From assembly GCF_034190915.1 (NCBI RefSeq), contig NW_026947486.1:22995001-23059000 (forward strand): a DNA stretch of 64,000 nucleotides. Reading direction: 5' to 3'. Positions 47,351 to 59,226 of this stretch are shown here, piece after piece. Positions within the stretch are counted from its first letter, which is position 1. Each line of letters opens with the position of its first letter. The position numbers and the translations under genes are program-made. The notes beneath the pieces are model-generated. The model was not told the origin of the DNA. It saw only the letters and a program-made list of their open reading frames with translations, and made no database searches. Origin of the DNA: Cavia porcellus (taxonomy: Eukaryota; Chordata; Mammalia; Rodentia; Caviidae).

Positions 47351-47848
47351 GACAGGCTTCCACGGCGGTGGGGAGGGGGCGGGACACCCCCAGCACCCTA
47401 GCGCCAAAAATGTGCACACACTCACAGGCACAAACGTCCATCAGCGCAATGCGCGGGGCGGCTGGGAAGCAACCATCGGGAGGCGCTCACACGCCTCCCC
47501 CGCACCCTCACCGCCCCACCCCACCCCGAGAGCCGGGCTAGCGAGGGCTAAGGCACCTTTACGCGAAATCCCCTGCGGCTTTGGGTTGCCCAAGGCCCGA
47601 GCATTTTATGGTGTCGCCAAGAGGCCATTCTTCAAAGCAGCTGAAAAGCGTGCAAATTGTCCGAACACAGTGCCCGGCAACTGAGACAGATCATTTGCAA
47701 GCGAGATTCAGAGGTCTGGCTGCCCACGAAACAAAAGAAGCCCGCTCCGGCCCGTGCGACGACCGCACATGGCAGGAGAGGCGCTCGGGCGGCCGCACCG
47801 CTGATCTCAGGGGAGGCTAGCGGAGGGGTCCGGACGCGGAGGTACGTA

Positions 47849-48361
47849 CTAGGGAGCGCTCTCCAGCGGCAGCGGCGGCTGCAGCGGCGGCGGGGCGCCC
47901 GAGTTGCCATCGGTGGGGGAGCCGCCCAGCTTCAGTTTCTCCAGGTACTCAGCATGCACCGGCTTGTGGCACTGGAGGACCCTGATGGCATCGTCGATCT
48001 TGAACCACTGTCGCTTCCTCCCGATGCTGAGCGAATCTTCCCAGTCTTCCAGCAGCTCGGTGACGGTCAGGACGTACACGTAGGTCCTGTGCTTGCGATC
48101 TTGGTTCTGCTCGAAGACGCCCAGCAGACGACCCAACTTCCCTTTGACGCCTGCCTCCTCGTACACCTCTCGCACGGCCGCGCCGCCCGGCTCCTCCTCG
48201 GGCTCCATGCCCCCGCCCGGCACGATCCAGCGGTCCGGGTACCGGCTGCTGCTCACCAGCAGCACCTCGTCCTCGCGCTCGCTGCGGAAACACAGGCAAG
48301 CCGCACGCTTCTTGAAGCCCTCGGGGTCGTAGGTGCGCGTCTGGTTCGGCTTGCACTTCAT
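47849..48361 (-). CDS. NUDT10/NUDT11: Diphosphoinositol polyphosphate phosphohydrolase 3 (NUDT10/NUDT11 type)
   Basis: Encodes a 170-residue Nudix hydrolase that removes beta-phosphates from diphosphoinositol polyphosphates (PP-InsP5, bis-PP-InsP4) and also acts on diadenosine polyphosphates; the family is cytosolic and metal-dependent. The Nudix box G-X5-E-X7-R-E-U-X-E-E-X-G-U is complete at residues 50-72 (E56, R64, E65, E68, E69). The DIPP hallmarks SSSRYPDRWIVPGGGMEPEE and QNQDRKHRTYVYVLTVTE are intact. The start at 48361 (MKCKPNQTRTYDPEGF) is the family start; the frame stays open 33 codons upstream, but that part is not conserved. The core is close to human NUDT10/11, while the tail after GGSPTDGNS is a novel proline/leucine-rich segment, making it 170 rather than 164 residues as I recall. 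The two paralogues cannot be told apart here. A possible splice donor overlaps the stop codon. Confidence 0.95.
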   Translation of the reverse strand: MKCKPNQTRTYDPEGFKKRAACLCFRSEREDEVLLVSSSRYPDRWIVPGGGMEPEEEPGGAAVREVYEEAGVKGKLGRLLGVFEQNQDRKHRTYVYVLTVTELLEDWEDSLSIGRKRQWFKIDDAIRVLQCHKPVHAEYLEKLKLGGSPTDGNSGAPPPLQPPLPLESAP

Positions 48362-48540
48362 CCTCGAGGCCGCCGCCGAAACGCCTGGACAGAAAGGGCC
48401 TGGCGAGCGCGGGAGCGCGGGCCAGCGGGCGAGCAGGCTAGCAGGCGAGCCGCCCGGCAAGCCAGCCAGAGAGCAGTGAGCGCGGATGAGCCGGGGATTC
48501 CGCTGAGAGGTGCAGCCCGCGGACGACTAGGCGCGCATGG

Positions 48541-48570
48541 GGCGGAGGCGGGGCGGACAAGGGGCGGCGC
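48541..48570. promoter_or_regulatory. GC boxes upstream of the NUDT gene
   Basis: Two closely spaced GGGGCGG-type Sp1/KLF boxes about 180-210 bp upstream of the start codon. Confidence 0.6.
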
Positions 48571-48883
48571 CTGAGTCGTCCCCCGGGCCGGTAGCGGCCT
48601 GCGGGCACGCGGAGGGTCCCCAGCCCGCAGCCTGATTGGAGGCGCCGCTTCCGCCGCCGCCCCGCGCTAGGCAGCCCGCGACTCTGCTCGCTGTCCCCCA
48701 TGGCGCCGCCGCGCGCCTGCCTCTGTGCGGGCCTCGGGCCACCGCTCCTCCCCTCCCTCGACTTTCCCCCAGCCCCAGCTGGGGTTGAGAGAGGTGAGGC
48801 AGGCGTGTTCCCAAGCGCGTCCACCATGCAGGGCGAAGGGGCGGGGATCTCCCCGAGCCCCCAGAACGCAGCGCCGCGGACGC

Positions 48884-48897
48884 ACTGCGCAGGCGCC
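48884..48897. promoter_or_regulatory. NRF1-like site
   Basis: ACTGCGCAGGCGCC fits the palindromic NRF1 pattern (YGCGCANGCGC) apart from small deviations, at the upstream edge of the CpG island. Confidence 0.5.
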
Positions 48898-48930
48898 CCG
48901 CACCTTTGGGGCTGGGAACTCCTGCCCGCG

Positions 48931-51374
48931 CTGAGAGATGCTCTGCATTGTGACTCTCCACTGGAGTCTCTCCACGTGTGCCTTCAGGCCAGGTGCTGCT
49001 GCTCTCCCTGGCCCCACACAGGTCCCTGCTCCTTTGCAGGAAACACACGCGCAAGCCTTTGTGCACACAGTGCCTTGAAGACTTCCTCGCCGCCTTCTTT
49101 GCCCAGGATGATTGGCGTGGGCTTATTTATAAGAAGCCCCAGGACTCCTCACACTGACCAGTGGCATCTTTGCTGAGTCATGCCATGCACAGTTGCTTCT
49201 TCAACAGGTTCTTAACCTGACCTGGCATCTTGGCACAGCCCTTCCATACACGCTTGTCTTCAAACTGCCTACATCTACCCAACCTCTCTGTGCCTCAGCT
49301 TCCCCATCACTCAGCTTCTCCTGGTTTCTGCCCTCTCCCCTGGGAATTACACACACCTCACCACTGGAGCACTACTCCAAGGAATCTGCCATTGAACAGC
49401 AAGGGACTCCGCCCTCCATGGAGCTCCGCCCTGATCATGTCTTCTCTTTTGATAAGTGCTGTTGGGGTTTTGGGACCGTGTACATGCAAACTCCAGTATG
49501 ATTTACGTTCTCAGTCTAAAGAGTCATGTCATGGAGCAAGGAGGTCTCTCTGCCCTGTCACCTCCTTGTTTTGTCATCCTGCCTGCCCTCTTAGCCAACA
49601 GTGCACCCACAGTTCCCACTGTAGCAAGCTAAGCCCACCCTCTCCTTTCCATTTCTTTGCAGAATTCCCCTGAGCCTGTCTTGGCCTAGCCTTAGAGAGA
49701 AGACCTCTTATGTGCCCTAACCTTTATCGCCTCACAACTTACACATTTTTCTCTCCTGACACCCTGCTGGCTTCAGCCAGAGGGATCCTGGATCCTTACT
49801 TCTTCAACTAAATAATTGCTTCATCAAGGGAAAATGCACTGTAAGAAGTGGTTATTAAAAACACAGTCCAATTTTCAAATAACTTAGCCCTGTTTCCCAA
49901 AGCCTTCTTGACTGCATTCATTCACAGAAGCACTATGGAAAATGATTCCTTTCCCAAGGACAACAGACACCTGAAGTATTAAGCATGCTACCACACAGAG
50001 GAATGGGCTAGATACGAACAACGACATAAAATAGAAACATACAATGACATCAGTAAGTGGAGATACCACTGCTACTGACCAAACAGTGGTAGCAGGCTGA
50101 ATTTCTCAGCTTGTCCATACTCACAAACACACAGATGATGTGAAACAACTGCAGATAAATTTCGATACCTTCTTACATTTCTCATGTCTGAGACAAAATA
50201 CCTGACACCCAAAGTTAAAGGAACAAGGTTCGCACATTTTCCAAGTTTCAGACTATAATCCGCTGGCTCCAAGGCAGGCTGGATGGATGGCAGATAGCAA
50301 TTGCAGAGGACTGACAGTTTACTTTGAGCAGGAGGCAGCAAAGCAAGCAAAGGGATGCACACAGCTCTTTCTGTCCCTTATATCTTATGCAGGCTACTTA
50401 AGGTGGCTAGCACTCACACCCTCAGTCCCAGTGTCCTTGTTCCCAGCACTGCACCATGAATCAGTACCAGGCTCAAGGCCTCCCTTGTGACTGCATGAGG
50501 CTTTGAGAGGACATCTAGACACAAGCTGTAACAATTACTATCAGGAAGGCAAATTTACACCCTAGTATCAAATTACTAAACATTGTTTTAGGATTTGTTT
50601 CTGGTGTAGTGACAGCATAAGGAGAAAACAAATGACTATCATATTAGTAAGAAGTCTGAAGAAATGAATATACACTTATGACTCACCTCATGGTAAATGC
50701 AAAAAAAAAAGTCCTGAAAATGCACTAAATTTGCTTTATAATACACAGCAGTGATATAACATACCTCTGGTGTAATGATTGTGTTTGTCTCTCTTGTTAT
50801 ATTTGGAGACCCCCTGACGTACAGGTCCATAGTTCACCAGTCTTTGTAAATCCAGCGTCTGCAATGTTCTCTGATCTCACTAGTAGGGCAGCCCTCAATA
50901 TAGGTTTAGTTGGTTAATCTTGTGGGAGTGACATGCCAGGGAAAGCGTTCTGTTCCTGTACCTCAGTTATTCCAGAATTTGCCACTGTTTCTACACAGTA
51001 AAATTCCACATGTCCATGGCCAGCTGCGACTCAGCAGTGAACCACTTCAGGGTTGGAAGTGCACCTCATTTTCTGGCATCTTGGGCTGTATGCTTTTCAA
51101 CACACAGCAGAGCTTCTGTTGGCTCCAGGTCTGGGTCATGAAGCACTACCATGCTTGACAGGGTATCGTGCATTCCACAAAGAGGAAACCAGCCCCAGAG
51201 GGGAGACAGTTAACTTGTGATTAATGCTGATACCTATCAGCGGTCTGCTGTACATAAGACCAATTCCCTCAAAGGTATAATGGAATCACAAGGGCCACTC
51301 AGATATTCTAACATGCCATGGGTTCATTTGATGAGGACAAGGCACCTAAGTGGCAACATTTGGTACAAAACATG
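48931..51374. other. Unique DNA, no gene
   Basis: 5' flank of the NUDT gene. Long open frames near 48700-49176 and 49193-49673 are GC-content shadows. No exon recognised. Confidence 0.4.
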
Positions 51375-51625
51375 TGATTGGGAGGCTGCCACAGTGGTAC
51401 AAACCCATGCTCCCTGCTACTTGAGAAGTTCAGGTAGTATGAGCCCCTGTCTCAGAAAACAAATGTGAATGAGACAATGGCTGCACTCCCAGTTCCAGGA
51501 CAAAAGCCTCAAGAACCACCAAACTAATCTGCTTCTCCTGGAGAGGTGCACTGTATGCACCGTGTTAGTATAGGCATGGTGGTGTGTTCCAAGTCTGTAA
51601 CTTCTCTGGAAATTCAAGAGTGAAG
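51375..51625 (+). mobile_element. Diverged B1/B4-like SINE pieces
   Basis: 51375-51460 resembles the first half of a 7SL-type SINE (GTGGTACAAACCCATGCTCC..., CCTGTCTCAG). 51565-51620 has GTATAGGCATGGTGGTGTGT with a following AGTCTGTAACTTCTCTGG, a second 7SL-type start. Both are strongly diverged. Confidence 0.5.
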
Positions 51626-54600
51626 GGAAAATAGCATTTCATCACTTCTTGCCATTTTCTCGGTTATTATATAGAGGCCAGATTGAAAATCAGTGTTTGT
51701 ATTAGGACTTGACCACCAATCACATTCATAGATTCCAAACTTAGATTAGTTCAGTTAAATTGCTTTTGCTGCCAGCCTAACATCCCAATAGGGCACATCA
51801 TAAATTTTGCCTTGCGTGAACCTTCCGTTCTCTGCAGGTTGAAAATTCTTCTCATTGCATCCTGTTTTCATCTGTGTTTTTGCTTGTTTTTTGATCTCTT
51901 AACTACAATATCAGAAGATACTATAGTAGCTGTAGGTGCACAAACCGTGTGCCAGGTGTTTGACCTGTCCATGATGTTCCTAACATGCCTGAGATAGAAA
52001 TGCCAGTAGATCAACTAAAGAAATGAAAGGTCAGAAAAACAGGTAACTTGCCCTTCATCACACAGGCAGGAACTGGCACTTCTGTGACTAAAATTGTGCT
52101 TTCACAACCCATGGACGAAACTGGCAAACGATACCCTAAATTTTGAAAAATATCAAACATTTTGTATGTCCTTGAGAGCCAGCAATATAAATGTTAACAT
52201 TGCATGTCGTGAGGATGTCATCATGGTATTTATTCTTGGAGTTTAACTCCCAATAAATAACATTTTACTTGTATTAAAACTATTGCAGTTTTAACATTCT
52301 GTCTGAGGATAACAGATTTGAAACTACAAATATTATGAGTCAGTTATGGAACATTTTGGGTTGACAAGATACTGTGTGTTCAAAGTATGTTGTCCACAGT
52401 ATGTGGGCCCAGGCGTCAGACTTCTAGTCCTTCAGCATGTAGCATCTAGAGGTGTTTCTGGCTTCTAGAAGTTTCCATGACATCTGACTTCTAGAAGAAG
52501 CCATAGGATGGCACCTACACAGAAAGCATCTTCTCCTCTGCCTCTAGCCTGGATTCAATGATTTTACTGTCAGTGTTTCAGCATGAAGTGCATTACTTTG
52601 GCAAACTTGCAGCAATGCTTGTGATGTTCCACTGAGAGTTCATGGTACAGGACATGCAAAGACCAAATTGACGCACTCGGTCCTTCTCCACAAACATCTC
52701 ACAGGAAATCCACATTGTGAATGTTAATTCTGAATTATATATCTGCACAAGATACATATTCTGTTCAAAGTAAAGGAATGAGGAAGAGGACACGAACAAA
52801 TAGACCGAGAAAAAGAAGGGAAAACAGGAGCAGAAGTGGAATACGAGCAGAAGTGGAATGGGGGAGTCCCTGTGAAGGACCTTGCGTGCCTCCAACTGAA
52901 AATACTCTTTTCTGTTTCATGCACTTGACTGATCCTACATTCCTGAATAATCTTGCTATTCATCTAAACACCTAATTAAAGTAATACCTTTATATTCACT
53001 CATTAATTTCTCCTGTGAAGTTTTAAAGTTTTGAGCATCGATCACTTTGCCTTTGCAAACCTCTGTGAATTTCAAAAGTACATCCACAGAAGAACATTTC
53101 AGACACAGAGAGATTATTAGAAAGGCCGATGTTGACTGCGGTCATCAGCAATAGTCAGGTAATAGAAGCTGTTGAAAAGCAGGAAATGGGATAAGAGTCA
53201 CAAATTCCCCCTTATTCCATCCACTATGGAAGCTGTCTTAGTGCAGAAAACCAGGAAGGCAGATCTTAACCCTAGTGGATTGTAATGATTTCTTCAAAGT
53301 GTTTTTTAATGTGGTTTTACACACAAGCACGCATGCATACACTTCATAAATTATCATCCCAAAACTCTGATCATAGCACAGAACTGGCTGGTGTTGTAGC
53401 CCTTCTGTCCGACACAAAAACCTCAATGTATATCTCACTAAACCATTTTCCATAGCAAGTGGTTTCAGTTTAATTCAGAGCCAGTACATACCATCCCACT
53501 GAGTTTGCTTCTTTTCTACTGCCCACAGAAGGACCCTACAACCCAAAGCCCCGCCTCTTTTGAAAGGACAAGGAGGGAGGGGACCATGTATATAGCCACA
53601 TGAAAAACTATGTCAGTCTTCTAATCTTCCAGCATGTACTAGCTTCTAGCATCCCAGGTCTCACTGGGAGTGTAATTCAGTTTACTAGCTGGTGTTCTTT
53701 GTTATTTCTCTTCTGTGTCATCTCTCTGGTTCTGGCCTCTATCCTGCAATAAGACATCGCCTCCCAATATTCCAAACCCCTTTACGCTTTCTGTTGGGCT
53801 TATTCCAATTACACCTTAAAGCTGTAGGTGTTTATCACTGAGTCAGAAATTGTTCTTCATCATCCCTAGTAAGTTAGATATTACAGAGAATGACATTAAC
53901 AGCAAGAGATGCAACACAGCATTAACACCTGTTCCTATGTCTTAGTTTTGCAATGCTACATAAGAGTCACTAAAAGCAACTTGTCAGCTGGCCCAGGACC
54001 TCATCAGGAGGTCCTGTAAAAGAATATGCTTCCAAGCCCATCTAGATTTTTCGCAGAATTCAATTTCTTCATGAGGCCACATTAATGTTTTCATTCAAAT
54101 CTTGACGTTCCTCTAAAATGGAACTGGTTCTATTTCTTTTTTTTCTGGTTTCAGTATAAAATGCTAAAACAAGTCAACAAATAAAAATAATGAATAATCA
54201 TCAAGCAAAAGTCTATGAGACCATAATCAAATCAACAAAATAAAACATTTTTGAAAATCCAACACCCACGATACCTCTCTTGCTCTTGACAACTTTGTGG
54301 CTACCTTCCTGGTCACTTTATGGAAGCTCTTCCTTGTGTCTCAATATAGCTTTTCCATCTATGTAAACAACTCTATCAAGTTTATTTTGTGGTTTGGAGG
54401 GATTTTCCATTCTAAGTGGAATCACATCTACGCCTTTTACTGTGCACTTAGAGAACAATACCATTTAATTTTCTAGAGGCCCCTAGAAATGTTGAAAATC
54501 AAGGTTTCTTCTCAGGTTAAAAAGCTACAGATATCACGTGGGTATCTACGGTGCTTAGGAGTGAACTTTGTGCCAGGTATCTGTGACAGACAAACTATGT

Positions 54601-55594
54601 TTGCCACTTTCAATGACACTCTAGTCCGGAGGAAGATAGTGCATTATTGTAGTTTACATTGCCACAACCAAATATAGCTCAGCATAGCAGCAAAGCCAGG
54701 ACTATTGCAGTAAAATATTCTACGTGCCACCTGTTACTGGCTTTGTGAACCTAGGCAAGTCTCTGCTTCACCGAGCTGGAGTATTCACCACTAAACTAGA
54801 GATACGTTTAAAATTCATTGTATTTGTGGTACAGTATGTGCTGTCAACAAATGGTAGATGCCTGTTACTGTGACATATTGTGCGAGTCATAAACATGAAA
54901 AATAATACGCTCTTTCTATGCAGCGTGATCAGCACACACAAAATAGCAGCAACCTCAGTGCACACTAAATGTTAATGTGAGGCTGTGTTAGCTGGCTTCC
55001 AGAAGTACACTTCCACAGCTTGCTGAATGGTAAGAGGCTCGACACTGTGCTCAGAAATATTGAGATTATTAATGTTAATCCTGTTCATATGCCTTTGACT
55101 GAGGCGTTATATACTCCTCAAAACACAGAGTATCACTTGTGGCAGTCATCCCAGGGACATGCTTATATTTGAAGCGCAAGAACCAGAAATCTCTGAATTG
55201 ATTCTGCAATTGGAAAGCAAAACAATGACAGTGACAACAACAAAAATATTGTCAAGATTTATGCTTTATAGGGTATTGCCTCTGTCTACATTATTGTTTA
55301 AGTCATATCGTATGCACAACCTCCCTTAATGCTGACCTTGGCGCAAGAGGTAGTAGGTAGGTCACTGACTATCCCTACTCACAGGTTCATGCATTGAATG
55401 CAGACATCAATTATCTTCTCCATTGTAACGTTTTTAACAGATAAAGTATTCAGTGATCTATCCTAGTTGCTATCGCAAGCCCCTCTTTCTTTTAGGGGCT
55501 TTTTGAGAGTACCTTTCTAAGATAACTTGAAACTTACTAAAAGTTGTAAGAACCGTTCAAGGAATCCACATTTTACTCTAATACCTTAAACATT
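51626..55594. other. Apparently unique AT-rich DNA, no gene
   Basis: Four kilobases with no repeat family or protein that I recognise. Open frames are short. Confidence 0.4.
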
Positions 55595-55611
55595 AAAAAT
55601 TTTCATATTTA

Positions 55612-55712
55612 GGGGCTGGGGGTTTAGCTCAGCGGCATAAGCACCTGCCTTGCAAGCAGGCGGTTGTGAGTTCGATCCCTGGTACCAATAAAAATGAAAA
55701 AGACAAAAAAAA
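55612..55712 (+). mobile_element. ID SINE (GGTACC type), young copy
   Basis: GGGGCTGGGGGTTTAGCTCA...GTTCGATCCCTGGTACCAAT with an A-rich tail. Perfect 17-bp TSD AAAAATTTTCATATTTA (55595-55611 and 55713-55729). Confidence 0.95.
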
Positions 55713-55729
55713 AAAAATTTTCATATTTA

Positions 55730-56479
55730 TGTTCTCTGAATCTTTTTCTCTTTCTGTTTTTGTCTTTGTGTCCTTGCCTATTTCTCTCTCTATACATACT
55801 TAGATGTGGGAACACACACATCTATATAAATTATTTCCTAAGCCACTTGCAAATAGGCTACAGACATGGTTTTCTAGAAATACTTCATACAGACAGAGAT
55901 GGGGAGAGAGAGAGAGAGAGAGAATAGAAATACGCAGTGTTAACAATTGAAGTGTTACAGTGAAGTACATTCCACGCAGAGGTACTTTGTCCTTTTCTTG
56001 GCACTTTTTTAAATATAAAGTTATCTTCACTGAACGAGATTCCTGTTTCACATACACACAGTGCAATTAGAAAAGTAGGAAAGCCACGATGATCTGTCTC
56101 ATTTACCGAACTTATGCAAATGTGGCCAAGTTTGCCAACAATATCACTGACAGAGCATTTTCTATTTTTGTGTTTTTTGATCTAATCTAGTGTCACGTAT
56201 TTTACTTAGTTGTCATTACACTTTCATATTATTCAATGTGGTGCAAATTCCTCATTTTCTGTGCCTTTCATGACCATATCGTTTTTTAAGTACAGGCTAC
56301 TCGATAAAGTGTCCTGTAGTTTGACTCTGCCTTGTCTGTCTTTGTGATTAGATTAGTCATATATTTTTGCCAGGAATACCACAAAAATGGCATTACCTTC
56401 TCAGTGCATTATTATTAGATAGCAAGTGAAATCTATTGATTACAGAACTAATGATGTTGAATTTGTTCATGTTTAAAGT
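55730..56479. other. No gene; contains a (GA)n run
   Basis: AT-rich. An AG microsatellite lies at about 55904-55923. Nothing else recognised. Confidence 0.45.
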
Positions 56480-56704
56480 TATAGGCACCTCGTTACTTCA
56501 ATGTGAGATTGCTGTATTTCCTTTGTAAATTTAAGATGTTCCATGGGGGAACTAATTGCAGACTGCTTAAATGGATGAGTTTGTCTCAAAAAGCCCGCTG
56601 AATATGTTTTGAAACTTCTAAAATTGCAAGTCAAAATAAACCTCCCCTTCTTTAAATTGTGGCTCATAGATATTTTGTCTCATAGATGAGAAAGTGACTA
56701 AAGC
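56480..56704 (+). mobile_element. Possible MaLR-type LTR fragment
   Basis: The 3' part (GCAAGTCAAAATAAACCTCC, ATATTTTGTCTCATAGATGA, AAAGTGACTAAAGCA) parallels the end of the LTR at 25608-25956. The 5' limit is unclear. Confidence 0.5.
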
Positions 56705-57470
56705 ACAGATAAATGGAACAGAAGTGAAGCCTCAAAAATAAACACATTCATACACTGTTATAAGGGCACCAAGAATCATGTATACAATGGGAAAAATTCC
56801 TTTAAATAGACCCTAATGACAAATCTGGATATCTACATGCATAAGAATGACACTGGAATGTTATATTAGAACATAAACAAAAAGTAAGTTGAGATAAAGT
56901 AAGGACTCATGGTTTTGTAAAACAGCAACCAAACATTTAGATGCTGCCCCAGGAAGCACAGCTGTCATCCCATTATTTCTCTACATTCTAACATTAATAA
57001 TAAAGGCCCTTCTTGTTAAAAAAAAAAAAAACCCCATGTGTAAAACCTGAAACTATGAAAACTACTTCAAAGAACACGGAGGAGAAGCTCTATGACATTA
57101 GTCGTGAAAATGGCCATTTGTATTTAACACCAAAACCACAGGCGACGATTACAAAAATAAAAGTTAGAACTACATAAAACTAAAAAAGACAGATACCGTT
57201 ACAGAAATAAACAAGATGTCAGCTTGTGAAATGGAAGAAAATATTTGCAAGCCCATGTCCGATATAGGATTAATCTCTGAACTGTACTCATAATTCAGTA
57301 GCAAAAAGTGACCCAATTATAAAAAATGGACAATGGAAGTGACCACATTTTTTTTCCAACCCAGACATACAAATTGCCAATGAAAATGGAATCAACCTCC
57401 AAGGAGAAGCATATGAAAACGTACCTAACATCACAGGAAATAAGAATATATGTGTATTAACATTTTAAAT
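56705..57470 (+). mobile_element. L1-E: ORF2 fragment
   Basis: The opening GATAAATGGAACAGAA and AAATAAACACATTCATACAC correspond to the ORF2 block after the RT domain. Later pieces (GGAAGAAAATATTTGCAAGC, AAAAAATGGACAATGG) follow L1 order. Heavily broken. Confidence 0.78.
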
Positions 57471-57479
57471 TTTACTAAT

Positions 57480-57562
57480 TTTCCCCAGTGTTGATGCTTG
57501 AACCCAGGACATTGTTCATGTGCTCTACCACAAGCTCTACAGAGTCAAACTGCCAGCACTAT
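57480..57562 (-). mobile_element. ID-like SINE, old copy
   Basis: CCCCAGTGTTGATGCTTGAA...GTGCTCTACCACAAGCTCTA is an inverted, diverged ID body. Confidence 0.5.
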
Positions 57563-57809
57563 ATATTATTAAAAAAATTAACACTTGTGTAGCATTCGCT
57601 TTACTTCATTCATTTTAGAAGCATTAAATTAATCCTTCTAACATTGAAAGGTAATTGCTACTATTAAACCAATTTTATGGATTTAGACATTAGGAACAGA
57701 AAAGATAATGAGTCTAGGGTAACATTATTAGTTATGTGGAGTCAGAACTCGAACCCACGTCTTCCGGATCCAAAATTCATATTTCTAATTGTCATATGAA
57801 GCTAATTAA

Positions 57810-57894
57810 ACCGGAGAATATAGCTCAGTGGCACAGTGCCTGCCTGGCAAGTGTAAGGTCCTGAGTTCAATTCCTGGTACCAAAAGAAAAATTA
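57810..57894 (+). mobile_element. ID SINE
   Basis: ACCGGAGAATATAGCTCAGT...GAGTTCAATTCCTGGTACCA with an A-rich tail. 11-bp TSD AAGCT(A/G)ATTAA (57799-57809 and 57895-57905). Confidence 0.85.
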
Positions 57895-59154
57895 AAGCTG
57901 ATTAAGAGGAGATCAGCAATGGGAAGAGGGTGAAGGAGTTGGATGCATGGGTGTGTTAGTCATACCATTTTATTTTTTCATTTCTTTCTTTGTTTTTGTT
58001 TGGTACCAGGAATCAAACTTGGTAACTTGGATTTGCCAGCAGTCATTATCTTTGAAAAATGCAATGAGAAATAAATGTGTATAATTCCCATTTTGCATGG
58101 GCACAGGTATGTCCAGAGAAATCACTGTAGCATGTTGAAGCAACAGTTCATGGAAGGCTTATCCAGAGTTTTTGGAGGTCTTGGGCAAAAGATACATTTA
58201 GCGACCCTGTCCGTCCAGGCCACACATCACCTAGTTTCTAATCGCTGCAGTTCTTTCTGTAGAGTACTAGGCTCTGAATTGCTGCCTTGGTGGGGATCCT
58301 GCCAATCTTGCTGCTGCTTCTCACAGGAGCCAATGAAGTGTTTGGCAACCTCAGGTAGAGGGGAACAAGCTCTATCCTTAGAGAAAAAGGCAGAGCAAGA
58401 GGAGAAACAAAGGTCAGGTGGAAAAGAAAAAAACAGGCACAGAAAGAAAGAAGCAGGAGCACAGCAGAAGAGGAATCCGACCCCACCCGGGCTAACCTGA
58501 TTCAACCAAAGACCATAACTCCCACCTCAGCACTGGGTTGTTTTTGAGGTTTTCCCAAAGACAGTCTCACTCATAAAGGTTTGTTATGTTACTTGTTTTT
58601 AAGAGAGGCTCCCGAATGAACGCAGTGAATTCTGATTCCCCAGAGGCCCAGGCAGCCTCCTTGTCTCTAAGTACCTTGATGACTCTTGCCTCTCTCTGAT
58701 TCTCTTACCAAGTAGAAATATCCAGTATAGAGATCCTGAGTGGCTTTGAGACTGTCTCTACATCTGCATCAGTGACTGCCTCTGGTTGGCTACTTTGCTT
58801 TGCCCAGTTGTGAGAATGGTCCTGATTCTTTTACTGAGGAAAAGAAAATAAGTGTGGCTGGTGAGGGGTGGGAGGGTCTCCCACCCACACTAGGAGTCCA
58901 GGGAACATCCAAGGCTAACATGACAGACAGCAGGAAGAGGGCAATGGAACTACTATCAGGCACCTCTTTTAGGCCACAATGCTCAAGAATGGCTTTACAA
59001 ATACTGTAGGCTAATGAAAAAAGAATGAGTGGTTAGCAAGAGTAAGAAAATCAGAAAACGAGGCAAAACGAAGTGTTTCACATAAACAGGAGTGGCAACA
59101 GTGTCCCACTGTTTAAGATTTACTGAAACCGCTTCTATAATGTAGTCCCTGAAA
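57895..59154. other. No gene recognised
   Basis: 57998-58060 may be another ID fragment on the minus strand (GGTACCAGGAATCAAACTTG). 58075-58505 has open frames on both strands, with a purine-rich 3' part, but no known protein. Confidence 0.4.
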
Positions 59155-59226
59155 GCTAGGGATGTAGCTCAGTGGTAGCGTGCCGCACAAGCCCCTTGGT
59201 TTGATCTTCAGCTATAAAAAAGCATA
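59155..59226 (+). mobile_element. ID SINE, older form
   Basis: GCTAGGGATGTAGCTCAGTG...GGTTTGATCTTCAGCTAT then A. Closer to the common rodent ID pattern (GTGGTAG) than the GGTACC copies. Confidence 0.78.

Larger units (their letters stand above)
47350..48930. promoter_or_regulatory. CpG island over the NUDT gene
   Basis: The only clearly CpG- and GC-rich block of the window. It covers the whole CDS and about 570 bp upstream of the start codon. No TATA box is evident, which suits a CpG-island promoter. Confidence 0.85.

Noticed and set aside
47657..48574. 305-residue plus-strand open frame opposite the NUDT gene
   Set aside because: It mirrors the NUDT coding sequence on the other strand and is open because of high GC content. 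The peptide is Arg/Ala-rich with no known domain.
48700..49673. Plus-strand frames of 158, 102 and 147 residues upstream of the NUDT gene
   Set aside because: They lie in the CpG-island flank, with no domain, no supported start and no splice sites. A divergent transcript is possible but not shown.
58075..58505. Open frames on both strands (141 and 92 residues)
   Set aside because: Low-complexity Lys/Glu-rich end and no recognisable domain. Possibly part of an unassigned repeat.
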